Shown here: piece after piece, positions 1-12,805 of the stretch
How the letters are laid out: the number at the start of each line of letters is the position of its first letter
Position numbering within the stretch: the stretch's first letter is position 1
Source of the DNA: Periplaneta americana
Lineage: Eukaryota > Arthropoda > Insecta > Blattodea > Blattidae
Length of the DNA: 64,000 bases
Assembly: GCF_040183065.1 (NCBI RefSeq)
Contig: NC_091125.1
Span: forward strand, 112,410,121-112,474,120
Direction of reading: 5' to 3'
Position numbers and translations under genes: made by a program
Notes under the pieces: generated by a model
The model's database searches: none
Told to the model about the DNA's origin: nothing
What the model saw: the letters and a program-made list of their open reading frames with translations, nothing else

Positions 1-40
1 TTATTGCTACAGTGAATACTTCATTATAATTGCCTTAGAC

Positions 41-274
41 CAGTGGTATTCAATCTATGGTATGTGTACCCCCAGGGGTACGCAGGTTATCTCAAGGGGT
101 ACGTATCCCGTTGATTATGTATGTAAACATGCTGACATATTTATTTTATTATACTTGTTGATAATTATTGCATTATACATAATATTATAGTTTTCGTTGC
201 AATATCTTGTTTTTCCTTGCTTGAATACCATTTTACATAAATCATTTCTATTATTATTGCATCAATAACTACTG

Positions 275-351
<77 letters not shown>

Positions 352-461
352 CAAATCAAATTATCAATCTTCTTAATGTATCCCGTGTTTACTAACAACA
401 TAAAGTCCACTGTAGTCTATTCAGTTGTTGCTTTTCACGAGAAATGAGGGGTATTTTGATC

Positions 462-512
<51 letters not shown>

Positions 513-612
513 TCAATCATAGGCTTTTGTTAATTCTTATATAATTGCAATGCAGTTTCGGGGTACAAATATATTTTGGGGGTATGCTAGCAAAAAAGAG
601 TGAATACCACTG
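41..612. mobile_element. hAT-type MITE with perfect 8-bp target duplication
   Basis: Terminal inverted repeats CAGTGGTATTCA at 41-52 and its complement at 601-612 are exact. They are flanked by the identical 8-mer CCTTAGAC at 33-40 and 613-620, the duplication size expected of hAT transposition. The interior has no coding potential. It carries two (TAA)n microsatellites (about 279-351 and 463-512) and paired GGGGTAC-type motifs near both ends that extend the terminal symmetry. It sits in the Megf8 intron after exon 9. The perfect duplication suggests a fairly young insertion. Confidence 0.85.
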
Positions 613-963
613 CCTTAGACTATCACAGTTCCTACTGTCACTGCACCACTAAATTCAATTATTGTCAAAATTCTACTAATCGTTTTTCCCGATCATGTAC
701 TGGTACATTTCTTCTGGATGACTTACATATGCACAATCTCGAGCATCTAGTTACACATCCAACTGGTTAGTTTTGTAGGTATCTTAAGAGTGTACCACCC
801 GTTAATTACAATGTCAAAGTAAACAAACACAATGTCCCATCAAATCAAGTGATTCTATATTCATTAAATTTGACAGCTTTTATTGAACTTTTCTCTTCAA
901 GTCATATAAGAATGTAATTGAAAAACACGAGAGAATATATTTAAATGTAAAATTAATACTGAC

Positions 964-1147
964 CTGCTGCAAACTTGTTCTGGTTCAAATGTCTCGCCTT
1001 CTCTGCTAGCCAACATTGGTGGTAGGGTATAGGCCAAAAGGTCAGCATTAACGTTGCCATGATAACCACCCACGATAATCAACGTGTTTCCATTGCGCAC
1101 ATCAGCAGCATGGGCGAACACTCCTTGTTGCTTTGGATATCGTGACA
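964..1147 (-). CDS. Megf8: Megf8 exon 9: Kelch blade 6, end of propeller
   Basis: Codes residues 666-725 and two bases of codon 726. GVFAHAADVRNGNTLIIVGGYHGN is followed by DLLAYTLPP, the last Kelch strand. The exon ends in EPEQVCS, the position where MEGF8 enters its first PSI (plexin-semaphorin-integrin) module. Acceptor TTTGATTTTAG, donor AG then GTCAGT. The next exon is beyond the left edge: none of the 963 bases left of it looks like coding sequence. Confidence 0.91.
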
Positions 1148-4100
1148 CTAAAATCAAATGAATTAAGATGAAGTGTCACTGCATATGCCATATCAGAAGG
1201 GGCATAGAGCTCTCATGCTTTATGAATCTCAGCACTACAAGTACAATTGGGTTAAAAAAGAATGGGCCGACACTTGATAATTTAAATGTAAAGTTTTGAA
1301 GTCAGGTTCACACTAGTAAACTCATTGTGTTCAAAGACAATGCTGTAATGTTTGTTCCGAATAATTCTTTGATTGTGATCTACCTACAATGCAACAAGTG
1401 CTACGAGGTGGTGCAGCGTAGGCGTAAGGTTTCTGATTTCGAAACCAGAGATTGTAAGTTTGCTTCCCAGCAGGGTTAATTTTTTATTGTATTATTTTAT
1501 ATTCTTAATGACAAGTGTGAGTGGAATTTGTTAATGACCTTAGTTATGCAAGTTTTGCAAACATATTACAGCCCATCATTCGTGGGCTATTATTAGGCAT
1601 GACCTGGCCTGTATACAAAATTAATAGTTTATTTGCTTCCTCAAAAATCAGAAGCACATCAAATATAAATAAACAAAAATTATACAAAATATATATAAAC
1701 AAAAAAAAAAAAAAAAAGGCTTGTGGTAGGGACTAGTATTTCGTCCACAAACCACCTGGTCGGCCATGCAGCTCTACAAGAGAAAAGGACGCCAACTTAA
1801 TCAGAGAAGTTGAAAATCACCCTTTTCGAAGTGTCTTTGAATTGAAGATGAGGTCCAACTTTCCCAGCTCCCCACTAACTGTGAGGAGACATTTTAGAGA
1901 CAGTGGCATAAGGTCTCGCCGAACTGCGACAAAACATTTGAAAATGGATCATGTCATGGACTGTCTAGCTTATCGTCGTTGTTCCTGCAATAACTCCTAT
2001 GTGCAAAATATAAAATTGTTCATTAGGAAGAAAAAACACATTTATTCATTCTATGGCAGTAGTACATAGGAGACTGTGAATTCTTAAATTTTCGAAAGGA
2101 AGAAATATAATTACATATAGGAAATTTTATTATTTGCTGTATCATTATTTAAGTTATTTAATAGAGCAAAAATCTGAAAATCGATAAGTATGTCACATAA
2201 GAGTTATTGCAGGAACGACGACGTTATGCTACTATCCGGCAGGATTTCGACTGGAGAAATGTCAACACTCCCTGTGAAGAATATAGGTAAAAAAAAAAAA
2301 AAAAATACAGAAAGCTAAAATCCAGTATGAAATGAAGAATAGTAAACAGTATCACTCCAGTATTGCCATTATTAAAACAAATAGAACTAAACTGTATGTT
2401 TACAAAAGTAACATGTTTTAATGTTGTATTTAAACATATTTTTAAAAGCTATAAATCAGATATAAATGCAGTTTTATTAACGGACAGGAGTGTTGCCTGG
2501 GGAAAGGGTTGTGCTATTTACTAAACTTCAATTGACTTCCAAGCGATGTCGCCACTTGGTATTGTGTAAATAGTGTTTATAAAAACTTATTATAGTAAAT
2601 TTATAATGTAAAAAATTAAGACTAACGGAGATTCGAACCTACTACAACAAATGCTATCTGGTTCCGATCCACACTTAAGTCACCTATGCTACAAAAGGTC
2701 ATACGTCAATCCGGTATACTACATAGCTTTCTTGTTCATCTTCGTTTCGATAAATTTTGTATCTCATTTCAATACATTTAGTGTTTATCAATTTTATTGC
2801 TATTTCACTCTTCATAGGCCCTAATGCAGCTAGAATCAACCCTTCATTTTATTTTATAACATATTTTATAATAAAATACAGCACATTTACATGGTTTAAT
2901 TGTGTCATCTTGTGAACTGAAGCTTCAAGGAGATGGGCATGCACACTATTCTGTTTCTGGAACTTAGACATTTGTCGCTGGCCCATTCTTTTTTAACCTT
3001 ATTGTACATGAAGTGGTCAGCACCACACTCATCTTCTACACTCAGGAAAGACTCGATATTCAGTTTTATAGGAGCCCACTGTGGATAGATATTTTGTCTC
3101 TTCCAGTCAATAATATTTTTTTACCAAGCGAGGCTACATCACTCCAAAATCACAGAAATAATTGATGAAATATTATATATGTTAAAGACGAAAACAATAA
3201 AATATATTCTGGACATCAGTCATTAACTAACGATATTTTGGATAATGGCAGCAGTTTTCAAAAAAACATTTGACTGTCAAAGAAATTCTTCATATATGTT
3301 GAACTCACTATTTTGATATCCTCTTAAGGGGTTTGGTACAGCTTACAGCAGTAAAATTTTTGGAAATATTCAACATATTTTTCCTCCATTACTGTATCTT
3401 GTACAATAATGAAGATTGGTATGTGTAAAACACTGTCCTTCTGCTACATGAAAAAAAATATTTTTACATTTAAAAAAGTTACTTATATATATTTTTTTTT
3501 CAAAATTCAAAATGGTGGCAGTTCATTGTGCAGTGATGAAGCATTTGCCCCATAACTCATAAACTTGTTAACTTTTTCATGTTCTCTCTTTTATTTTATT
3601 GCTCAAACTCATGTTTACAATATCATGCTTTTTCAACTACATTCCTTAATAAATAATATTTTTTTTATTTTGTGTTAGAAGAAAATACTGATATTTGACC
3701 ATTTTTTAAATGAATTTATTTTTTATCAGACAATCTATCAAAGGTAGAGAAGTGATCTTGCATCATATTGTAGATATGGCATGCATAAATACACACAAAA
3801 AATGTCATCACAGAATGTTGGATAGTTTTTAAGTTATGTGGGAAATGCTTGATCACTGCACAGTGATGTGAATTTTGAAAAAAAAAAAATAAATAAATAA
3901 ATAAATAAATAATTTTTTTTATATCGTAAAAATATTTTTTTATATAGCAGAAGGACAGTGTTTTACACATACTAATTTTCATTAGTGTACAAGATACAGT
4001 AATGGAGGAAAAAATGTTGAATATTGCCAAAATTTTACTGCTATAAGCTGTACCTAACCCCTTAAATAAATAGATTTTTATAAAAAAAACACACACACAC

Positions 4101-7100
4101 ATTAAATGTATAATTTAATATTACCTTTGTCAGTATTTCCAAGAATTTCGTGACTAACCCAGGTATGGCAGCCCAAATGATAGAGATAAAGCTGATTGTC
4201 ATAACAAATTTCCTCCTTGTTGTGACGATGTGAGTATCCTCCAAATACCACCAGATAGTTGCCTATTATTAAATAAACAGTTATCCATAAGCATAAAGTA
4301 CTGATGACAAAAGTAGCTGCTTTTCCATTCTTAAAAATCACACAATTTAAATAGAAAATCTGTGTTCATTATACATACAAAAAATCACAATATATCGTCT
4401 TTCATAAGTCCGTGAAACATTTTATAAATTCACCACAAATTAACTAAGCAACTGATAATTATAATTCTTATACCGATAAAACGAGAAACTCTTCAAGTTT
4501 TGTTAGGAAAAAGGCTGTATTACATAGTTGGCGTGGTTTGCCGCTGGGAGGAGTCTTATGGAGTCCACTGTCACTGGGAGAACTTACTTAGACATGTTGG
4601 AAAATTGGCTGATGCCACACATGAATGAGGACAGTGATAATTACATTTTTCAACAAGATGGCTGTCAGGCTCATTTCCACAATGACATACAAGGCTATCT
4701 CAGCACAAATTTATCACAATGTTGGATAGGATGCTGTGGAAAAGAAGATGAAGCCTTAATGCAGTGGCCACACAGATCACCGGATTTAACACCTTGCGAT
4801 TTTTTTCTTGTGGGGATTTGTGAAGGATATTGTTCTGGTACCTCACTCCCAGCTAACCTTCAGGAACTTCGCGACCGTTATCACCGTGGCTGTGGAACTG
4901 ATTGATCGTGATATGCTGACATGTATGTGGGATGAAATAGATTATTGGTTAGATGTCTGTTGTATCAGCAAGGATGGACACATTGAGCAATTGTAAGATA
5001 AGTAAAAAAAATCGTAGTTTTTACCTATATTTCTGTACAATAAAATGTATCTGTTGCTTAGTTTATGTATGGTGAATTTCTAAAATATTTCACAGAATTA
5101 TGAAAGACTTGGTATATTTCAAAGTGCTTTTCGTGTCTCCAAAATGCATAGATTATAAAAATATAGATCACAAAGTTTCATGCTTCAAACATATATCTAT
5201 AAAAATTATGGAAATAAATACATTTTTTCTAAAGTAATAATTTTGTTTTTAACTTATATCCATCCTGGGAAATAAGTAATCAGTATGACAATAAAGATTT
5301 AAGCCTTAACACTGGATTAATCTTAATGTTTCAACATAAAAATGAAAAATATTTATGTGTAGTACCTATTTTATTAAGATAGAAGCAGACATAATACTAA
5401 CAAAAGAACAAGACTAAGGAGTGGACACATTTTTTGACTCACCAGTTTTAAAAAATCAAATTGGGATTGAAAATGAGTGATGCAACTGCCATATCATAAA
5501 ACGACATATCCATATTAAAACAACTGCAAACTGTTCATAAAAATGCTTCCCACAGCAAAAGACTCAGGAGTAATAGTCCTCCATTTGGGGGTAAATCATG
5601 TTTTAGCTATCCAAGTACTCCCATGGAAAGAAGACAGTCTTATATGGTATCTGAGCATAATAAAGGGGATATTTTATAAAGATTTTATATAGGAGATGCC
5701 CAGGGACTGAGCAAAAAAGTGTGTATTACATGTGATAGCATAATAAACGGAATAGTTTTATCTGGGTTTCACTGTATTTATAATGAATCTACACTTTCTC
5801 AAATGTTCAAATTATGAACACAAATAAAAGTACTACAAACCTATGATAGTGCTGGTATGAAAAGCTCTCTCCCGTGGAACATACATATCTTGCAGATGTG
5901 AACGAGGATACTGTATCTCTGACCAATGCCTGCTGTCCAATTGAAATGAAAACATTCGATCACTAAGCTTAGAGAAACGAGCTACTCCAGCAACAATGCC
6001 TCCATAAACCAGTAACGAGTTAGTCCTGGCATGGTATACGGTGGAGTGTGCCACAACCCGCACATCTAACTCTTTACCTCCACGAGGTCGGACCTCTGAC
6101 CACTTTTCGTCATGAATGTTGCCACTGGGACCTAGAAAAAAAATTCATTTGTTACTAAAAAGACATTGAAGGCTTCGCTTACTTTCATCATCACAATAAT
6201 TATTCAACACAATTTTTTCATACACTTCATGGATAAGTGCTCAAACTAAATGATTTTTTTTTCTGAATTATTCATAATTTACATTCACAAGAAATTAAAA
6301 CATACTCCACACATGTTTAAAACAATGTGATATCGACAGCCCAGTTCAAAGAGGAAACAAGTCAAAATTTAAAGTTTTGAGAAACCTGAATTCTGAAGCT
6401 TAATGTTGATGTGAAAAATCCAATAACACACACTAATTTGAAACTTATAGTATATACGAAACATATATATATATAGTATATATACACACGAAGAATTTGG
6501 AATAATTTCAACGATCCTTTAATTTTTCACAGCAACAAAGTTTTAAAATGCATGTTTCTCAAAACTTTAAATTTTGAGTTGTTTCCTTTTTTAACTGGAC
6601 TGTCGAATATTATTCTACCTCAACAAAACCAAGAAATACTTATGAAGGTATATGTATGTACTGTAATTTGCTTTGGACAAATATTATCGAAGAATATAAC
6701 AAGTTTGTACTGGAAAGCATGAAGGAAAATGATGTAAAACTCAAATGCTGCCACTGAAACAAACAATTTACATAAAATAGCTATACATACTGTAATCCTT
6801 TCTAACATTTATGCTAATCTGCATTCAAAAGTGATATGAATGTTAAAATAGAACTAACCTTGTTACAGTGGTTCTCATATATAATAAATAGGTTTATGAT
6901 AAGGTATATTAACTCTTAAACAATAAGGCACTCTTTCCTAACCTTCAAAACCTGGGCTGGTGATGAGTTGTGTATGTGAGAGGGGCTCACCTGACAGAAG
7001 ACCCCACCCACCAATTTTCAAAAAAGATTTTCAAATTTAAATTTAGTTATAAAGCATGAAGCATTGGCGTTGAGTGTGTGACACTGAAAAAAAAATATCG

Positions 7101-7359
7101 TTCACTATTTCTACTGAAAATGACCAATATTTAGAATAGCGAATCCTTTATATTGCTGACAGTTGTTTTAAATTGACTGATGTTTCTCAAAGAAACTATC
7201 AAGCTGTTGTTCTCAGCACAATATTAGAATTATTAAGTAATTTATTTAGGGTTGGAGTCTGTTCATTCATTAATGACAAAGAATATGTATGTGTATGTAT
7301 TTATTCACACTGCAAATGGGTAAATACCCATTAAACTCAATAATGACAATTAATAATAA

Positions 7360-7399
<40 letters not shown>

Positions 7400-10300
7400 T
7401 AATAAGGCAATATTAATAAGAAGCATCCTAAATTAAATGAAGCATGATCACTTAAAATAACATTTACAGTAAATCTAATTTGTATCTTAACCATAAATTC
7501 GAACTAAAACCCACGAGTATGATATGTTCACACATGCACAAGTACCTTTCAGCACTAAACTCATTTCGCTGTCAACTCACTCACTGCACTGGAACTACGA
7601 CACATTTCACTGATGCTATCCTGATTTCACTAACACTTCAAAAACATTTCACTGTTCAAATACTTTGCACTGCCACTATAAACTATAAAACGCCACTGAC
7701 ACATACACACTTCACTGACACAACACACTTCTCCATTGATACAACAGTTCAAGTAACAAAACATCAATTACATCCTTTAAATAGTGTGCATAATGTACTA
7801 CCGTCTATTGGTAAAGTCTTTAAGTCTATTTTAAATACATTTTTGGTTATTGGTAAAGCCTTTAGTAAGTCTGCAGGTAAAGCATTCCAGTTCCTGATAT
7901 AAAGATTCAGGAAAGAAAACTTTCCAGTGTCCATCCTCTGTCTTCTTTCCCTCAATTTATGATAGGGAATAGGGATAGGGAATATATTTTACATTATAAC
8001 AACTTTTTGGTGAGTCTGAACTGATTTTAAACTTCACAGTATTAAAACATATTGTCTTTCAAATACGTTACATGTATGTTATGGGCAAATTTGCCAAGTG
8101 TTGTTCCCAAAACTTGGTATCCCTTCCTCACCATTTTAAATTCCTGGTTACATCACTGCTGGTCATGCCTAAAAGAATTTTTGGAACTTACAAAATTCGG
8201 AATGACAATTAAAAGTAATTATACATTAATTTCCCTTGCAAGCTTCACCATCTCATTTATCAGTTTATTTTAAATAATACACAAAATGATGAAGAATCAC
8301 CGATTCTTGAAGTGGAGTGTCATTGTTTTTTTAAATAAAGACCAACTGGTATTTGACTAAAAATTATGTTTGATGTAGATCATTCTCAGCTAAACTGACT
8401 CACAGATACTAAATATTGAGAAAATCCATAAATCCAATAGTTATGCTGTACACAGACATACAGTATGCCCAAAAACCATTTTTTCAGTACCAAGAATGCT
8501 GAAAATGAGTGTATCATCACAATAGTTGATCTTTCTTCTTACCAAGACTGAGTCTAATGCGAAAGAGTTTAGACGAGAATTCCCCTCCAACAGTGCTGCC
8601 ACCAAACAAGTAGAGCCAACCCTCATCTCCACCAGACAGTGTAAGTGTGTGTCTGGTGAGTCTAGGAGGTCTTAAAGGAGATGAGACTGCTCGCAATGAC
8701 CATGTCTTCCCAGTCACGTTATAATACCACAACTCATCTGAGAAACTTCCATCAGCCAGCTTCCCTCCATAGATAACAAAGCCACCATAATATCTGCAAC
8801 AATTTCATTTATTTTAAATTACCGAACTTCAAAATGTAAATGAGAGGACATCAAAATATTCATATATGATATTTTTCTCGTGCCCGTGTCTTTGTGTATG
8901 TGAGTGTGAAAATAACAGACCACAGCTCAGATGGCTTCATGATGAAGAATCAGACTGCAATTGTTGGGTGTGAAGATACTTTTTTTGGTGTGGAGAAGGT
9001 CCAAAGGTTAGCAGTACAGTCTCAAGTGGCTTCTTGTGCCTTACTGCTTATATGCTGGGAATGATTTTTTAAGTCTGAACAGTCATGACTTTACAAATAC
9101 CATGACTCCAGAGTCCATGAATACCCAAAGTAGCGCAATCGGCCGCCATTGTTATTCCAGTTCAACTGCTTGGGATAGGAACATTTAAAGTAAAACTCAA
9201 TTTAGGCCAGTGTCCATGACCCTTAAAATTAAAAATATCTTATTCTGATTTAGGCTACATAAGCTACATTCATTCCCTTACAACTCTATACATCAAATAG
9301 CGCGCACTGGAATAACAATGTCTGATTTGTCGGCATTTCCAGCGCAAAGGATTGTGGTACTCTGGATATCCATGGACTCTGCATGACTCAACTGTGAGGT
9401 GCCATCGGTTGATTCAATTTATATGTCTTAAGGTTCCGATGAAGTTCCACTAGTGTCTCCTCCATCCCCCAAAAGCATATTAGGAAATGGGAAAACCCCA
9501 AGAAAAACTGTAAGGAATCTTGGGTTTTAACCACCACAAATAAGGCTACACCTTTGCCGGGATTCAAACCTACATTTGCAGTCATCATAAGTCTGTTCTC
9601 CCAAGTGAGCTATCAAAAGGGCATGGATTGACTTTACAAGATGAAAGTCCTTCACGAAAGAAATACCTAATAGTAAATTACATTTTGTAAGGAAGAAAAA
9701 CTTTACCCATAAATTTGTTCATAAATTGCATTACATTAAATGAAATAAGTATAATAATCCTTCAATAACTGTCTTATTAACCTAAGAAATAATACAAAAA
9801 TTACATTAGGTCATTACACAATCAAACGTGACGAGCGCTTTCGCCAATCGATAGCATCTTCAGGTCTAGAAGCATATAGTGATACTATGAGCATAAAGAC
9901 ATAAGTAGAATGGCAAAAATAAATACGAAAAGTTGCATGATGTGAAAGTGGAAAAGATGAATTGAAAACAGTATTACATGAATAACTGTACAATCACAAA
10001 AGCAATGGAATAATAATCACTTAAAAGCTTAGCGGTTGTAATGATAAATCATCATATAAGTTTAGAGTCCAAACATTAAAATGCAAAAACCATACATTAA
10101 ATGGCAGACTAGAAGAACATGTGTGCAGCATGGATGCATAAAAATAACATGGTTAAAATGGGTAAAATATTGCCATCAATTGGCGAAAGCGCTTGTCACG
10201 TTTGATTGTGCAATGACCTAATGTAATTTTTGTATTATTCTTAGGTGAATAAGACAGTTATTGAAGGATTATTATACTTATTTCATTTATATGCTAACTT

Positions 10301-12739
10301 GTCGGACCAATATGCCTCTTAAATACATTACATTAAGTTTATCTATATATAATTCAGAAGTCACTAACTGCAACAAAAAGATTCTTACATGCAGGCCGCA
10401 TGACCATAGCGTGCTGCTGGTCTTACTGGTGTATTTGCCTTCTCTTCAACAAATTCAAATTGATCATTAACCTCCACAAAAGAATTTGGTTTATGAACAA
10501 GCTCCTCCATTTCCTCTGAGTGCCTCGGTTCTTCAGTAACCGCAATATTATCACCTTCCAAGTCCCAAGTCCGACCTTGTTCTTCACTCTCTTCCACATC
10601 TTTGTGTAAGTGATCTTCTGTTTCCCGTTCTCCCATCTTTACATCTCTTCCCAATCGCTGAAGATGCCCTGAACCTTCATTCTGTACTCGATGACGAATA
10701 CTTAAAGTTGAATTATCCGCAATGGAAAATAAAAGGTTCCTAAAAAAGGATCTTGTTGTTGGCACACCCCAGCGCTCTTCTTGTCCTAATACAGCAGCTA
10801 TTATCTGATGATCTGTGTGTTCCAAACCATCTGCCCCAACTGAAAAAGATACATAACTTACATAAGTTTTAGTTTTCTTAGTATGTACATTCAATTATTA
10901 ATACTGTAATCTATTAAGGTAAGCGTTCACTACATCGTATCGCACGCATCGGACGGATCGGAAAAAGACTATCTTTGCTGTAATTGTTATGTAACCATGT
11001 TCACTACATCGTATCGGAAGCATCGCCTCTCGGCAAATCCATCCACATTTCTCAGATGGGCAACTTTTCCAATGCATGTGATCATGGCCTTCTTTAATAA
11101 ATCAATTTTAATTGGTCAACTGTTACTATTATGTTGTGCCATGTTCAGTGTCGCGCCAAAATGGCAGACAGAAAACTTATTTCGCGTGTAGAAAATTGCG
11201 AAGAATTATATAATTTGAGGCGTTCCCATTACAGTAATCAAGTCGTTTCTTGCAAATATATTATGTAACCAATATTTCTTTCGTTTCTTCCTCTTCAATT
11301 AAGATGTATGAAGCATTTACAAATTCTTATTCGCTAACAGACGTAATTAATAGACCTAACCTCAACTCCTCTGTTTTCAACAATGTCAATATCGTATGAC
11401 GTCATGTTTTAAACAGCTGATAGGGGAATCCAATGAGGCGATGAGGTGAAGCCGTTACAGTGAACGCACTGCACTTAAAATATCTGTTGCGTGAGATTCG
11501 TACGAGGAGTGAGATACGATGTAGTGAACACTTACCTTTACATGATAGTCACACAAAATGCTGTGAAACATAGATGTCACAACATCTGCTGGAATTTTTA
11601 CATTGTTTCTATTTTTAGATACAAGATGATACTATCAGGTTTTAGATGGCATTGCCATCTGAAATTGAAGGTAGAAAACGTAGGTGGTAGTTATAAAAAC
11701 TGATACCAGATATTAATTGCTCGAATGTTGCAAGTTTATTTTATATCTATTGGATCTGAAGCTTGTGGGTTCGAACCTGACTAGGGAAATGACTTTTTAA
11801 AGGTCATAAAACTGTCAAGCATGACTTTCTTCAGAAGGGAATTAAAGATGGTTGGTAGATTTATGGCATGTAAAAGAATCTCATCCCTGAATGAAAGGAC
11901 TCCACGCAAAATTCACCAGTTATTTTCTTGCCCATATCAAAATTCAATTCTGATGGTAGCAGGTAGCACCTGCATCCATAAGTGGCCCAAATGAGCGTAG
12001 ATTTGTTCCACCCTCCTCTTTTAAACCATCCATTCAAAATTATTTTATATAATATAAACTTAATGTGTTATAGAATCCCCAGATTTAAACCCACACAAAA
12101 CCATATTTCGGGATTTTTGTCCCAAAAAAAAATGTTATCAGTATCAACAAGATCTGAACCAATGATACTCGAGTCCAGAGACTAATACAGAAACCACTAA
12201 AATACTAAGGACAGTCGTAGCTCCACATCTCATTTGTTCTAATTTTGAGGTTTGGAAGTAATGGGTGCCCATTCATCCTATTCTTCCTGGGAGAATTTTT
12301 TTTTTGGCAAAACGTCTCACTGTCCCGAAAGTTTTTTGGATGATGCTCAAATGTCTCTTTTTTTAATTATACTTTGCCAATGTATTTTATACTATGTAAT
12401 GTTACTTTGTAGCTTTCTGTGCAATTATGCTAGGAAGCACCACTTGTACAACCACAAAGAACAGTTTGGTTCATAATCTTTTTCTTTTACTGTTATTTGT
12501 TGATAGTTGGTAGCACAGATACATTTTACAGTTGTCGATCTGAATCTAAATGCTACTGTGCAACGTTTTTTTCCTTAGTAAAATCTTGATTTTAAAAAAG
12601 GTGTGTGTGTGTGTGTGTGTGTGTGTATCTAATGCTCTGGATTTAACAATGAAGTCATCATCCTTCTTGCTTCCCAATATTTTGATGGAAGGTCCACAAA
12701 TGTCCTAAGATAATTGAAGCTGAAGTTATGAAGACCTTG

Positions 12740-12805
<66 letters not shown>

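Noticed and set aside
3716-4102. 128-codon minus-strand reading frame
   Set aside because: It lies inside the arm of the TTAA-flanked inverted-repeat element and is made of homopolymer and TAAA-repeat translations.
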